Shown here one piece after another: positions 16,578-24,902 of a stretch of DNA of 64,000 bases (its first letter is position 1; each line of letters starts with the position of its first letter). A program made the translations under genes and the position numbers. The stretch comes from SIRX01 sp965213905 (GTDB lineage: Bacteria > Actinomycetota > Rubrobacteria > Rubrobacterales > Rubrobacteraceae): positions 620,001-684,000 of the forward strand of contig OZ243922.1 of assembly GCA_965213905.1 (NCBI GenBank), written 5' to 3'. The notes under the pieces were generated by a model. That model did no database searches. It worked only from the letters and a program-made list of their open reading frames with translations, and was not told the DNA's origin.

Positions 16578-17623
16578 GCGCCCGTCTGAAACTAAACAAC
16601 ATTTCGCACCGCTACGGCCGCGGGGAGCCGGCGCTCTGCGACTTCTCCATCAACGTGGAACCCGGCGAGTTAGTGGCCCTGCTCGGCCCGAGCGGGTGTG
16701 GAAAGACCACGGCGCTCAAGATCGTGGCGGGCCTGCTTTGCCCGGAAACCGGAGAGGTGCTGGTGGACGGTAATTCGGTGTTGGGCACGCCGCCGGAGGA
16801 GCGGTGGGCGGCGATGGTGTTTCAGAAGTCGCTGCTCTTTCCGCACATGGACGTCGCCGAGAACGTGGGCTTCGGGCTCCGGATGCGCGGCGCCGGCAAG
16901 GAGGAATCGGGACGCCGGGTCCGAAGGGCGCTGGGGCAGGTACAGATGGAGGGTTTCGCGGACCGCTGGCCCGGCGAACTCTCCGGCGGCCAGCAGCAGC
17001 GCGTGGCGCTCGCGAGAGCCCTTGTCACCGAGCCCCGGCTCCTGCTCCTAGACGAACCCTTGAGCGCCCTGGACGCGAACTTGCGCGGCGAGATGCGCGG
17101 TCTAATAAAACAGCTTCAGCGGGACGGCGGCTACACCACGGTCTTCGTTACCCACGACCAGGAAGAAGCCGTGGTGCTCGCGGATCGCATCGCGCTCCTC
17201 TTCGGCGGCGAACTCCAGATGTACGACCACCCCCAGGCTTTCTACGACCGTCCGGCGAGCCGGGAGGTGGCGGAGTTCTTCGGGGCCACAAACTTTATCG
17301 GCGGGCACACGTCGAACGGGACCGTCCGCACGGGGCTCGGCGACTTCGAACTCGCCGAGCCGGCATCCCTATCGGGTGAGGTGACGCTCACGATCCGCCC
17401 CGAAGCGGTTCGCCTGGAGGGCGGCGAAAACTCTTTCCCGGCCCGCATAAGCTCGGCAACTTACCTCGGCACCCAAGTCCACTACACGCTGGAAACTTCC
17501 GGCGCTAGTCTTCAAGCCTCATTGCCGCCCCACATTCGGCTGAAGGTTGGCGACGAGGTCGAGGCGCGGCTCCCGCCCGAGTCACTGTGGGTACTGGAGA
17601 ACCCGGGCGGGCCAGGAACCTAG
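16574..17623 (+). CDS. ABC transporter ATP-binding protein, YnjD/CysA-like with TOBE domain
   Basis: 349 residues. Walker A GPSGCGKTT (about 38-46), Q-loop VFQKSLLFPH, signature LSGGQQQR, Walker B LLLLDEPLSALD, and switch histidine VFVTHDQEEA. The last ~110 residues form a TOBE domain (VTLTIRPEAVRLEGG), as in CUT1/thiamine/sulfate-type importers. Its 3' end overlaps the convergent NUDIX gene by 42 bases. Confidence 0.93.
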   Translation: MSARLKLNNISHRYGRGEPALCDFSINVEPGELVALLGPSGCGKTTALKIVAGLLCPETGEVLVDGNSVLGTPPEERWAAMVFQKSLLFPHMDVAENVGFGLRMRGAGKEESGRRVRRALGQVQMEGFADRWPGELSGGQQQRVALARALVTEPRLLLLDEPLSALDANLRGEMRGLIKQLQRDGGYTTVFVTHDQEEAVVLADRIALLFGGELQMYDHPQAFYDRPASREVAEFFGATNFIGGHTSNGTVRTGLGDFELAEPASLSGEVTLTIRPEAVRLEGGENSFPARISSATYLGTQVHYTLETSGASLQASLPPHIRLKVGDEVEARLPPESLWVLENPGGPGT

Positions 17624-18007
17624 CGCATCTTCTAGTATCTTGCGGTGATCGAAAGCCAACTCTGCCTCCCAAGGGTTCAGCACGGCTACTTCGTCGGCGT
17701 CTGTTGCGGCTTCGGGGTTTCCGCCCGTTGCGCCGGCCAGAAACGCGACGCTGACGTTGTGGCCGCGGGGGTCCCGGTCGGGCTTTGAGTAGACGCCCAC
17801 GAGACTTCCTAGCTCGACGTCCAGGCTCGTTTCTTCTTTAGCTTCGCGGACGGCGGCGTTTTCGACGGTCTCTCCTACTTCGACGAAGCCGCCCGGCAAG
17901 GCCCACATGCCTTTATAGGGGTCGGTGCCGCGCTGGATCAGGACTACTCCTTCCCCGGACTGTATAACCACGTCTACCATCACCTTCGGCGTCTCCGGTT
18001 CGGCCAA
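17582..18007 (-). CDS. NUDIX hydrolase (ADP-ribose pyrophosphatase-like)
   Basis: 141 residues with a full NUDIX box: GGFVEVGETVENAAVREAKEETSLDV begins near residue 39 (G-x5-E-x7-REAKEET). Hydrolyses a nucleoside diphosphate linked to another moiety; HNVSVAF downstream resembles the ADP-ribose/NADH group but does not fix the substrate. Its 3' end runs antisense into the last 42 bases of the ABC ATPase gene. Confidence 0.88.
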   Translation of the reverse strand: MAEPETPKVMVDVVIQSGEGVVLIQRGTDPYKGMWALPGGFVEVGETVENAAVREAKEETSLDVELGSLVGVYSKPDRDPRGHNVSVAFLAGATGGNPEAATDADEVAVLNPWEAELAFDHRKILEDALGSWPARVLQYPQ

Positions 18008-18131
18008 CGTCCTCTCCTTCCGCGCGGCTTGTGAAGTCTTCCGTACGGTTCCTACTACCCGGCCCCGCGGGAGAACAATCTCCTTTAATCGGCTTTTCGT
18101 GGGAAGTGTACGAGGATGTTAAAACTTCGGG

Positions 18132-18743
18132 ATGAAAATTTTGTGCATCAGCGACCGGGTGGAGCCGTTTCTCTACGGCCCGCGCCTCAACACGTACGCG
18201 GGAGATGTCGAGGCGGTGGTCTCCTGCGGGGACCTGCCGTTCGCGTACCTGGAGTACATAATCACTTTTCTCGGGGTCCCGGTCTACTACGTGCGGGGAA
18301 ACCACGATCCGGCGCCGGAGAGCAAGGAGTACCCGGGCGGCTGCACACCGCTGGACGGCGAGGTGCTGGACTTGGGCGGCGTTACGCTGGCGGGGCTTTC
18401 GGGATCGAGCCTGTACTCATATGGTCCCAACCAGTACACCGAGCGCCAGATGTGCCGCCGGGCGTGGTCGCTGTCGGCCAAGATCTGGCGCCGCAAACTT
18501 TTCGGGAAGCCGGTGCCGAGCGTTTTCGTTACCCACTCCCCGCCGTTTGGGCTCGGCGACCGGGGGGACCCGGCGCACGTAGGCTTCGAGTCTTTTCTGG
18601 GCCTTATAGACCGCTACGAACCGGAGCTTTGGCTGCACGGCCACGTTCACCTCTACGGCCCGAAAGAGCACTCGCAAAACAAAACGGAACGCGGCAAAAC
18701 AAAAGTACGCAACGTGTACGGGCACAAGATCATCGAGGTCTGA
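18132..18743 (+). CDS. Calcineurin-like metallophosphoesterase
   Basis: 203 residues. Metal-binding blocks in order: GDLPFAYLEYI (GD), VRGNHDP (GNHD), VTHSPPFGLGD and LHGHVHLYG (GHxH). The first block is unusual in that the D-x-H motif at the extreme N-terminus reads CISDRVEP, with no histidine after SD, so one metal ligand may differ. Substrate unknown. Small cytosolic enzyme, followed 48 bases later by the ParB-like gene under its own promoter. Confidence 0.85.
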   Translation: MKILCISDRVEPFLYGPRLNTYAGDVEAVVSCGDLPFAYLEYIITFLGVPVYYVRGNHDPAPESKEYPGGCTPLDGEVLDLGGVTLAGLSGSSLYSYGPNQYTERQMCRRAWSLSAKIWRRKLFGKPVPSVFVTHSPPFGLGDRGDPAHVGFESFLGLIDRYEPELWLHGHVHLYGPKEHSQNKTERGKTKVRNVYGHKIIEV

Positions 18744-18753
18744 AAGATTGGCC

Positions 18754-18782
18754 TTGTTGTAACGTGTACCGGGGTGTAGATT
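18754..18782 (+). promoter_or_regulatory. Promoter of the ParB-like gene
   Basis: TTGTTG (18754-18759), 17-base spacer, TAGATT (18777-18782). The -10 ends 9 bases before the ATG at 18792, so the leader is at most two or three bases and no ribosome site fits. Confidence 0.6.
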
Positions 18783-18791
18783 CTCCCCGAT

Positions 18792-19664
18792 ATGGACTAC
18801 ATGACTTCCAGGGACCAGGCCGACGCGGACTTTTCCCGCGCCCGCAGAAAAGCTTTCGTAAGACGCATAAGCTCCTACCTACGCAACGACCCGGCCTCCA
18901 ACCAACTGCTCTCCTTCGACGAAGTCAAAAAAGCTCTGGGAGCCGTGGAGCAAGTGTACCTGGGGAAGCGGTACGTTCCGCTAAACGATATAGTCGGCAG
19001 CGTGGGCCGTCACCGCGACTTCGACCGCGCCTTTCTGCCGTCCAAAGGCGGTACGGAAGAACGCTGGAAGAAGATAGATGAGATGGTGAACCGGTCCGAA
19101 GACCTACCCCCGGTGAGCTTATACAAGATCGGAGACTCCTACTTCGTCCAGGACGGCAACCATCGCGTCTCCGTGGCCCGGCAACAAGGTTTCGAACTAA
19201 TAGAAGCCGAGGTAACAGAACTTCGTGGCCGGGTTCCGCTAGGTCCCGCCCCCAACCCGGAGAACCTTTTACACAAACTGGAGTACCGGCGCCTTCTCGA
19301 GCGCCTGCCGATAGACCGGGTGCTCCCGGAGGTGGAGGTCGAGTTCTCAGACGTTGCGGACTACCGGCAACTCGCGACCTACATAGAGGCGCACGGTTTC
19401 CGGCTCTCGCGGCTCTGGAAACGGTACGTCCCTTCTGAAGAAGTCTTGCGGGATTGGTACGAGTACTCCTACGTGCCTATAGAAGATATGGTCCGCGAAG
19501 AGCGGGTGCTGGACGCTTTTCCAGGCCGGACGGTCCCGGACCTCTACCTCTGGATAATGAACCATCGTGAGCTACTGGTGCTGGAGACCCGCGACGAAAC
19601 GGTCTCCACGCGGGCGGCCAAAGACGACATCTTAAAAAAAGGCCGCCGCAAGCGCCGAAAGTAG
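18792..19664 (+). CDS. ParB/sulfiredoxin-like domain protein of unknown role
   Basis: 290 residues. The central part shows the ParB-N/sulfiredoxin fold signature: VPLNDIVGSVGR near 62, then LPPVSLYKIGDSYFVQDGNHRVSVARQQG (about 105-132), where the DGNHR motif binds nucleotide in ParB-like proteins. No helix-turn-helix of true ParB is visible, so a chromosome-partition role is unlikely; relatives in actinobacteria are uncharacterised. Ends in a basic tail KKGRRKRRK that could bind nucleic acid. Confidence 0.6.
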   Translation: MDYMTSRDQADADFSRARRKAFVRRISSYLRNDPASNQLLSFDEVKKALGAVEQVYLGKRYVPLNDIVGSVGRHRDFDRAFLPSKGGTEERWKKIDEMVNRSEDLPPVSLYKIGDSYFVQDGNHRVSVARQQGFELIEAEVTELRGRVPLGPAPNPENLLHKLEYRRLLERLPIDRVLPEVEVEFSDVADYRQLATYIEAHGFRLSRLWKRYVPSEEVLRDWYEYSYVPIEDMVREERVLDAFPGRTVPDLYLWIMNHRELLVLETRDETVSTRAAKDDILKKGRRKRRK

Positions 19665-19791
19665 AAGGAAAGTAGAAAAAATCGCCCCGTACCCGTATTT
19701 CGGCGATGTAAGATAACAGCAACATGAACGTGGTCTATACCTTGCGGAAGTTACCGTAATCCGGCAAACCTCTTCCCGGAAAGGAAGTATC

Positions 19792-20853
19792 TTGGACTCT
19801 TCAGAAGATCAGACAACCACACGAAACCCACAAAACAACGAACAAACCCGCCCCAGGCGTCGCCGGCGGAATTGGATCATCGGCGGCATCGTCGCCGCCG
19901 GCCTGCTGGTCCTGATCGTGGCCTCGGTCTCCCTGATCCTACTCCTGAGCCTCGGGGGGTCCGGCGGCGGGGGCACCGCCGCCACGGCGACCTTTGAAGA
20001 AGAGTACGTGTTGGGCGAGGGTCCGGACAAAATCGCCGTAATTCCCGTGGAAGGAACCATCGGCGCCGCCGACAGCTCCCTGGTGCAGCAGTCCCCGACC
20101 ACGACGCCCGACGGCCTGCGCGACGCGCTCCGCCAGGCCGAAGACGACGACAGCGTGGTCGGCGTCGTACTGGAAATAAACTCCCCCGGCGGCGGGGCCA
20201 CCGCCAGCGACCAGATGTACCAGCACATCACGGATTTCAAAGAGAATTCCGACAAGCCGGTCGTGGCCTCCTTTGGGAGCGTGGCGGCCTCCGGTGGCTA
20301 CTACATAGCGACCGCCGCCGACGAGATCTTCTCTGAAAGAACGACCCTCACGGGCTCGCTCGGCGTGGTCCTGCCGCTGCTCAACTTCTCCGAAGCCGCC
20401 GACGATTTGGGCGTCGAGCAGAACGCCATAACCAGCGGGGAGTTCAAAAACATGGGTTCCCAGTTCAAAGATCTCTCGAAAAGAGAACGTGAGATTTTCC
20501 AGTCTTACGTGGACTCGGGATACGACCAGTTCGTGGAAGTCATAGTGGAGGGCAGAGGCCTCCCCGAACAGCGGGTGCGGGAGATAGCCGACGGGCGCAT
20601 CTACTCTGCCGTCCGGGCCAGGGAATTGAACCTGGTAGACGAGCTGGGCGGCCTGGAAGAGGCGATAAAGGACTCCCGCCAGAAAGCCGACGCCGAAAAC
20701 GCCCGCGCCGTCCGCTACGTCCAGCCCGAAAGCTTCTCCGACGCCCTACTAGGCCGCTTCTCCTCCAAAAAGACCGCCCCCGAAAAGGTACTAGAACAAA
20801 CAGGACTGAACCTGGAGCCCAAGGCCTACTACCTCTACAAACCGGGGCTTTAA
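19792..20853 (+). CDS. sppA: Signal peptide peptidase SppA, S49 family
   Basis: 353 residues: basic N-terminus, one transmembrane helix (about 28-54), then one S49 protease domain facing outside. GVVLEINSPGGG near 122 and the nucleophile region FGSVAASGGYYIA (Ser in ASGG, near 162) are clear; the general-base Lys is in the SGEFKNMGS segment near 219. Length fits the short bacterial SppA that works as an octamer, degrading cleaved signal peptides. TTG start with GGAAAGGAAG upstream. A strong hairpin follows the stop. Confidence 0.93.
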   Translation: MDSSEDQTTTRNPQNNEQTRPRRRRRNWIIGGIVAAGLLVLIVASVSLILLLSLGGSGGGGTAATATFEEEYVLGEGPDKIAVIPVEGTIGAADSSLVQQSPTTTPDGLRDALRQAEDDDSVVGVVLEINSPGGGATASDQMYQHITDFKENSDKPVVASFGSVAASGGYYIATAADEIFSERTTLTGSLGVVLPLLNFSEAADDLGVEQNAITSGEFKNMGSQFKDLSKREREIFQSYVDSGYDQFVEVIVEGRGLPEQRVREIADGRIYSAVRARELNLVDELGGLEEAIKDSRQKADAENARAVRYVQPESFSDALLGRFSSKKTAPEKVLEQTGLNLEPKAYYLYKPGL

Positions 20854-20861
20854 GTCTAGGG

Positions 20862-20887
20862 GGGCAGCGTCTTTTGAGACGCTGCCC
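20862..20887 (+). terminator. Terminator hairpin after sppA
   Basis: GGGCAGCGTCT (20862-20872), loop TTTG, AGACGCTGCCC (20877-20887): a perfect 11-bp GC-rich stem, 8 bases after the sppA stop. No long T-run follows. Confidence 0.75.
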
Positions 20888-21312
20888 TCCAGTTCAGCAT
20901 TCGTTTGCTTGGACCATAAGCTCCGCCGGGCGCCGTCTTTCCGCCGGTCCGCAACCTTCACCCCGACGCCGCGGGCGGTCCCTCGGTCTCTACCAGGGTC
21001 GCACCATTGTAGTCGTCCCCGGACGGCCCCAACGCAAACCATATGGTGCCCGGCCGCGACACCGCTGGGTCTCACGACGACATCGTATTTACCGTGACGC
21101 CTGTAACGTCGGAGGACGCCTCAAAACGCGCGTCGTTCGCGTTGTTGACTGTTTGAGGGTGTGGTTTGGCCCCGGACTCCGGCACACACAAGAAAGTCCT
21201 GGCCAGCAGGATCACACCTGCCGCCAGGACTAACTCGACCAGAACCGCTGCTCGTTCCGGAGTCAACCTTTTATAACTGCTCCACGGGTCATCTGGCACC
21301 CGCTAGCTCACG
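20888..21312. other. 425-bp region holding only a doubtful, stop-interrupted ORF
   Basis: No confident gene. The only coding-like signal is on the minus strand (see the separate entry 20958-21299). The region lies between sppA and the frameshifted golvesin gene, and both of these minus-strand sequences look decayed. Confidence 0.4.
20958..21299 (-). pseudogene. Small exported-protein ORF interrupted by an in-frame TGA
   Basis: From GTG at 21299 the frame encodes a 75-residue product with one hydrophobic helix (VLVELVLAAGVILLARTFL). A TGA at 21072-21074 ends it, but the same frame continues for another 37 codons with protein-like sequence (SRPGTIWFALGPSGDDYNG) to a second TGA at 20958. This is best read as a decayed gene of about 113 codons, though a real 75-residue protein is possible. 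Starts 13 bases after the golvesin/NlpC gene. No family recognised. Confidence 0.35.
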
Positions 21313-22385
21313 CTAACGATATCTAAGACGCTTACCATCCTTGAACCCCTTGAGGTACTTCATCTTTACCCACGTGACCTTGCCATAGTAGCTGCTAGCC
21401 ATGATGATGTTGCCATTACCAGCGTATATCGCCACGGTGTCGTGGTTGTCCCGCATGTTGCCATTGCGATTCGAGTCGAAGAAAGTCAGGTCGCCCCTCT
21501 TGAGCCGGCTCTTTCTCCCAAACTTGGTGCTCATCTTCTTTACCCCGTACCACTGACAACCCGGATGATCCGGTATCTTGCACCACTTCTTGTAGACGTG
21601 GCGCGTGAAACACGAGCAATCGAGAGTACGCATACCCCACGAGCAGCGGGTACTGTACCTGTACGGCGTTCCCAAGAATGATTTGGCCCGGCGCATCAAA
21701 GCCCGGCGAGGGATGCGCTTGCTTCCTGCTGCGGAGAACATAGTCTCCCCGCTAGCTTCGGTCTCGCTGTTGTCACCGATTTTTTTCGGCTCGGCCGGGA
21801 AATCGTTTACCCCTCGCACCACCGCCACGGCGTCGGCGAAGACCTTTTCATCGCCGGAACCCGCGGAAATCTCCACGACGTTCCGCTCCCCTTTTTCCAA
21901 CTCGTAGCGTCCGATCGGAACCCAGTGTCCACCGTCCTCCGACTGATCCACGGTCTCGGTTTTGGTTTCGTTTCCGGTGTTTATCTTGATCTCCACCGCA
22001 GAGGACGCCCTGTCCCCAACAGGCCACCAGGCAAAGACCGAGTAAATGTCTTTTGCCAGTATGTCGAAATTGTATTTCGCCGAGTCAGCGCCGTCTTCCC
22101 AGATTCTGTGGTCTTCACCGTAGATGTCCGTGCCGGCAGAGGACGCTTTCCAGCCCGGCGCTTCGAAGTTTTCGTCCGAAGTGTTGTCTACCGTCTGTGA
22201 GTAGGGCGGGAAGTCTTCCTCCGGTAGCCTCGGTCCCTCTTCAAAACTGCTGTGAGCCGGTATCGGCTCATCAAGGGTCGCTTGTCCCTGGCTTCAGAAG
22301 ACTCCGGTGAGACCGCAAGTAATATAGCGGAAGCAAGCAAAGCGGACAAAACTACTACGGATGTGGTTATCGTGGAACGATGCAA
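21313..22385 (-). pseudogene. Secreted golvesin-domain / NlpC-P60 (C40) peptidase, frameshifted after the signal peptide
   Basis: Three parts are readable. From TTG 22385 (GAGGGGGG site) a signal peptide, HRSTITTSVVVLSALLASAI up to SSEA. Then, one frame over and open from 22293, a golvesin C-terminal-like beta-sandwich (SAKYNFDILAKDIYSVFAWW, VDQSEDGGHWVPIGRYELEKG). Last, an NlpC/P60 cell-wall peptidase domain with catalytic Cys in LDCSCFTRHVY and His in NHDTVAIYAG. The frames overlap only at 22188-22293, so a one-base shift must lie there. Intact protein would be a secreted, wall-binding peptidase. Lower GC than neighbours suggests transfer. Sequencing error is the alternative to true decay. 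Confidence 0.72.
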
Positions 22386-22439
22386 GAGGATCCCCCCCTC
22401 TAACAATTTGTTCAACTCAAGCCGGCATGTTACCCGAAA

Positions 22440-22500
22440 CTCCTGGCCCGAAGATACCCGTGCGGGAGTTTTTTAAAATTTCTTAATATTTTGTTCCATT
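22440..22500. promoter_or_regulatory. AT-rich patch upstream of golvesin gene
   Basis: A roughly 30-base stretch of nearly pure A/T (22470-22497) stands out in the GC-rich window. On the plus strand AACTCC...GGAGTT followed by TTTTTT resembles a hairpin plus T-run; on the minus strand it would be the upstream promoter zone of the golvesin gene. It may serve both as terminator and promoter. Confidence 0.3.
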
Positions 22501-22556
22501 TCGGAAACACCGCACGACACGAAGGGGTGCTCCTGGTGGGGTCCAACGAGGTTATC

Positions 22557-24026
22557 TCAGGCTCCGGGTTCGGAGAACCAGCGTGTGATCTCTACTTTGT
22601 TTTCGGTGAAGAACCGTACCCCGTCTTTGCCCGTGGCGTGGAGGTCGCCGTAGAAGGAGTCTTTTATGCCGTTGAACGGGAAGAAAGCCATCGGCGCCGC
22701 CACCCCGACGTTTACGCCGAGCATTCCGGCTCCTACGTTTTCACGGAACTTCCTGACCGCCGGGCCTGACTCGGTGAAGATGGAGCAGGCGTTGCCGAAG
22801 GAAGAACCGTTAGTGAACTCTATGGCTTCATCCAGGTTGTCCACGCGGACGACGGAGAGAACGGGACCGAAGATCTCCTCTCGTCCCACCCGCATGTCGC
22901 CGGTGACGTTGTCCAGCAGCGTCGGCCCGAGAAAGAAGCCTTCTTCGAGCGGCGGCTCCCGGCCGTCGAGTACTACGTCCGCGCCTTCTTCTTCACCGAG
23001 GTCTATGTAGCCCCGGACCTTCTCGCGGTGCGAGTCCCGGATAACGGGCGTGAGCTCGCTGTCCTTCGCGCTACCGGGACCGACTTTCATGGCGGCGGCC
23101 GCTTCTTTGAGTTTCCGTACCAGCTCGTCGGCGATCTCACCGACCGCCACGGTTACGCTGCCGGCCAGGCACCGTTCGCCGGCGTTGCCGTAGGCCGAGG
23201 AGATCATGTTCTCCACCGTTTTGTCGAGCACCGCATCCGGCATCACGATCATGGAGTTCTTCGCCCCCGCGAGCGCCTGGACCCTTTTCCCGTGCGCCGC
23301 GCCGTGCGTGTAGACGTGCTCGGCAACCGGTTTGGAGCCCACGAACGAGACGGCCTCGATGCCGGGATGCTCCAGAATGGCATCCACCGCCTCCCGTGCC
23401 CCGTTCACGATGTTGAAAACGCCCTCCGGTAACCCGGCCTCCGCGAGCAACTCCCCGAGCCGCTGGGCCGAGAGCGGCGTCCTCTCGGAAGGCTTCAGGA
23501 TAAAAGCGTTGCCCGCGCCGAGGGCCACGGGGATCGTCCACAGTGGGACCATGCAAGGGAAGTTGAACGGCGTTATGGCGGCAACCACCCCGAGCGGGTA
23601 CCGGTGTGAGACGTTGTCCACGCCGCGGGCCACGTCGCGGACGCTCTCGCCCATCATCAGGGTCGGCATGCCGCAGGCGAACTCGACGACCTCAATGCCG
23701 CGCCGCACCTCGCCGCCGGCGTCCTTTTTGTCTTTACCGTTCTCCAAGGTTACGAGGTCCCGCAGCTCGTCGAAGTTCTCTTCGAGCAGCATCTTGAACC
23801 GGAAAAGGAGCCGCGCCCGCTCCGTTACCGGGGTGGCGGCCCAGCCCGCAAAAGCTTCCCGGGCTCTTTGTACCGCCCGGTCGAGGTCTTTTTTCGTCGA
23901 GAGCGGGGTTTCGGCGACGACCTCTCCGGTGGCGGGATCATAGACCGACTCGGTCTCGCGGCCGTTGGCCTCTTCCCATTCGCCCCCGATGAAGTTTCTC
24001 ACTTTCCTTTCGCGCAGCTCCTGCAT
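22557..24026 (-). CDS. mmsA: CoA-acylating methylmalonate-semialdehyde dehydrogenase
   Basis: Aldehyde dehydrogenase of the MmsA/IolA group, converting (methyl)malonate semialdehyde to propionyl- or acetyl-CoA in valine or inositol breakdown. 489 residues with VAAITPFNFPCMVPLWTIP, ILKPSERTPLSA, FVGSKPVAEHVY and the catalytic Cys in NAGERCLAGS (near 283). The segment VNVGVAAPMAFFPFNG near the C-terminus is characteristic of the CoA-dependent type. ATG 24026 is the family start (MQELRERKVRNFIGGEW); the upstream open frame overlaps the phasin-like gene. Preceded by that gene at 29 bases. Confidence 0.93.
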   Translation of the reverse strand: MQELRERKVRNFIGGEWEEANGRETESVYDPATGEVVAETPLSTKKDLDRAVQRAREAFAGWAATPVTERARLLFRFKMLLEENFDELRDLVTLENGKDKKDAGGEVRRGIEVVEFACGMPTLMMGESVRDVARGVDNVSHRYPLGVVAAITPFNFPCMVPLWTIPVALGAGNAFILKPSERTPLSAQRLGELLAEAGLPEGVFNIVNGAREAVDAILEHPGIEAVSFVGSKPVAEHVYTHGAAHGKRVQALAGAKNSMIVMPDAVLDKTVENMISSAYGNAGERCLAGSVTVAVGEIADELVRKLKEAAAAMKVGPGSAKDSELTPVIRDSHREKVRGYIDLGEEEGADVVLDGREPPLEEGFFLGPTLLDNVTGDMRVGREEIFGPVLSVVRVDNLDEAIEFTNGSSFGNACSIFTESGPAVRKFRENVGAGMLGVNVGVAAPMAFFPFNGIKDSFYGDLHATGKDGVRFFTENKVEITRWFSEPGA

Positions 24027-24055
24027 CGCTGTGACCTCCCGTCCCCGGAGGGACT

Positions 24056-24601
24056 CTACTGGTTCTTGTTGCCTCCGCCGAAAGCCTCCAGGTTCTTCCG
24101 GTAGAGGTCGTAGGGGGCGTTCATCAACTCCGCGTACGAGTTGGCCGCTTCCTGTAACATCTTCTGGAAAGCATCCACCTGCATCCCGGAGCCCTGCATG
24201 AGTTCTTCGGCCATCCGCAAACTGTCGTCCGTCTGGCTCTTCATCTCGCCCATCGCGCCCTCGAAAAAGCCGCGAACGGTTTCTACGTTCTGTTCTTGCA
24301 GCGCGACGGTGCGGTCTATAACCTCCCGGTAAGATTCCAGGCTCTCCGCAAGCGCCTTGTTGGTCCGCTCCTGGCTTTCGAGCGCCTCTTCCACGACCTT
24401 TACGTAGGATTGCATGGCGCGGGTAAGGGCCTGGTTCGTCTCGGCCTGGCTCTCCATTACTCCGGAGAGGTTGTCCGCCCAGTTCTGGGCGAGGCCCATG
24501 TTCCGCTGCTGGGCCTGGGCGGCGTTCTCCACAAACTTCTTGTACGACTCCCCGAACGCCTCCGCCAGCCGGTCCGCAGCCTTCGGTCGGTTTTCCGTCA
24601 T
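24056..24601 (-). CDS. Phasin-like helical protein
   Basis: 181 residues, almost entirely amphipathic helix rich in Glu, Gln, Ala and Met with no membrane segment; heptad-like repeats such as LESQERTNKALAESLESYREVI, and a C-terminal AELMNAPYDLYRKNLEAF. Composition and length resemble phasins, which coat polyhydroxyalkanoate granules, or related coiled-coil scaffolds. No PHA synthase is in the window, so the granule role is only an inference. ATG with AGGAGG; likely co-transcribed with the aldehyde dehydrogenase downstream. Confidence 0.6.
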   Translation of the reverse strand: MTENRPKAADRLAEAFGESYKKFVENAAQAQQRNMGLAQNWADNLSGVMESQAETNQALTRAMQSYVKVVEEALESQERTNKALAESLESYREVIDRTVALQEQNVETVRGFFEGAMGEMKSQTDDSLRMAEELMQGSGMQVDAFQKMLQEAANSYAELMNAPYDLYRKNLEAFGGGNKNQ

Positions 24602-24661
24602 CGCAACCTCCTGCTTTGGCCAAACTCTCCCTAGACATTCTAACGGTTTATAGGGGCGCGG

Positions 24662-24820
24662 CTAGTACTTGGCGATCACCCACACCGCATGCACGATGCC
24701 AGGCACGAAGCCCAAAATCGTAAGCACTATGTTGATCCAGAAGTGCTTCCCGATGCCGACCTGCAAAAATACGCCGAGCGGCGGCAGTATGATCGCCGCT
24801 ATGATCCTGATGATGTCCAA
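24662..24820 (-). CDS. YqaE/Pmp3-family small membrane protein
   Basis: 52 residues with two membrane helices, DIIRIIAAIILPPLGVFLQVG and WINIVLTILGFVPGIVHAVWVI, ending AKY. The PPLGVFL, LTILGFVPG and HAVWVI signatures are those of the Pmp3/YqaE family, linked to membrane potential and salt or cold stress. TTG start at 24820 with AAGGAG 8 bases upstream. Its short length makes it easy to miss. Confidence 0.85.
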   Translation of the reverse strand: MDIIRIIAAIILPPLGVFLQVGIGKHFWINIVLTILGFVPGIVHAVWVIAKY

Positions 24821-24902
24821 CGCGTTGCTCCTTTTCTAGAGGACTAACGTAGAGATATATACCCCTCCACCGTAAATCCACCCTTTCGCCCGGTTTTACC
24901 TT

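Noticed and set aside
18792..19664. Chromosome-partition ParB
   Set aside because: It has only the ParB/sulfiredoxin-like nucleotide fold, no HTH, no parA neighbour and no parS-like sites were noticed.
20888..22500. Mobile element or prophage remnant
   Set aside because: The patch has lower GC and decayed genes, but no transposase, integrase, target duplication or terminal inverted repeats could be seen.
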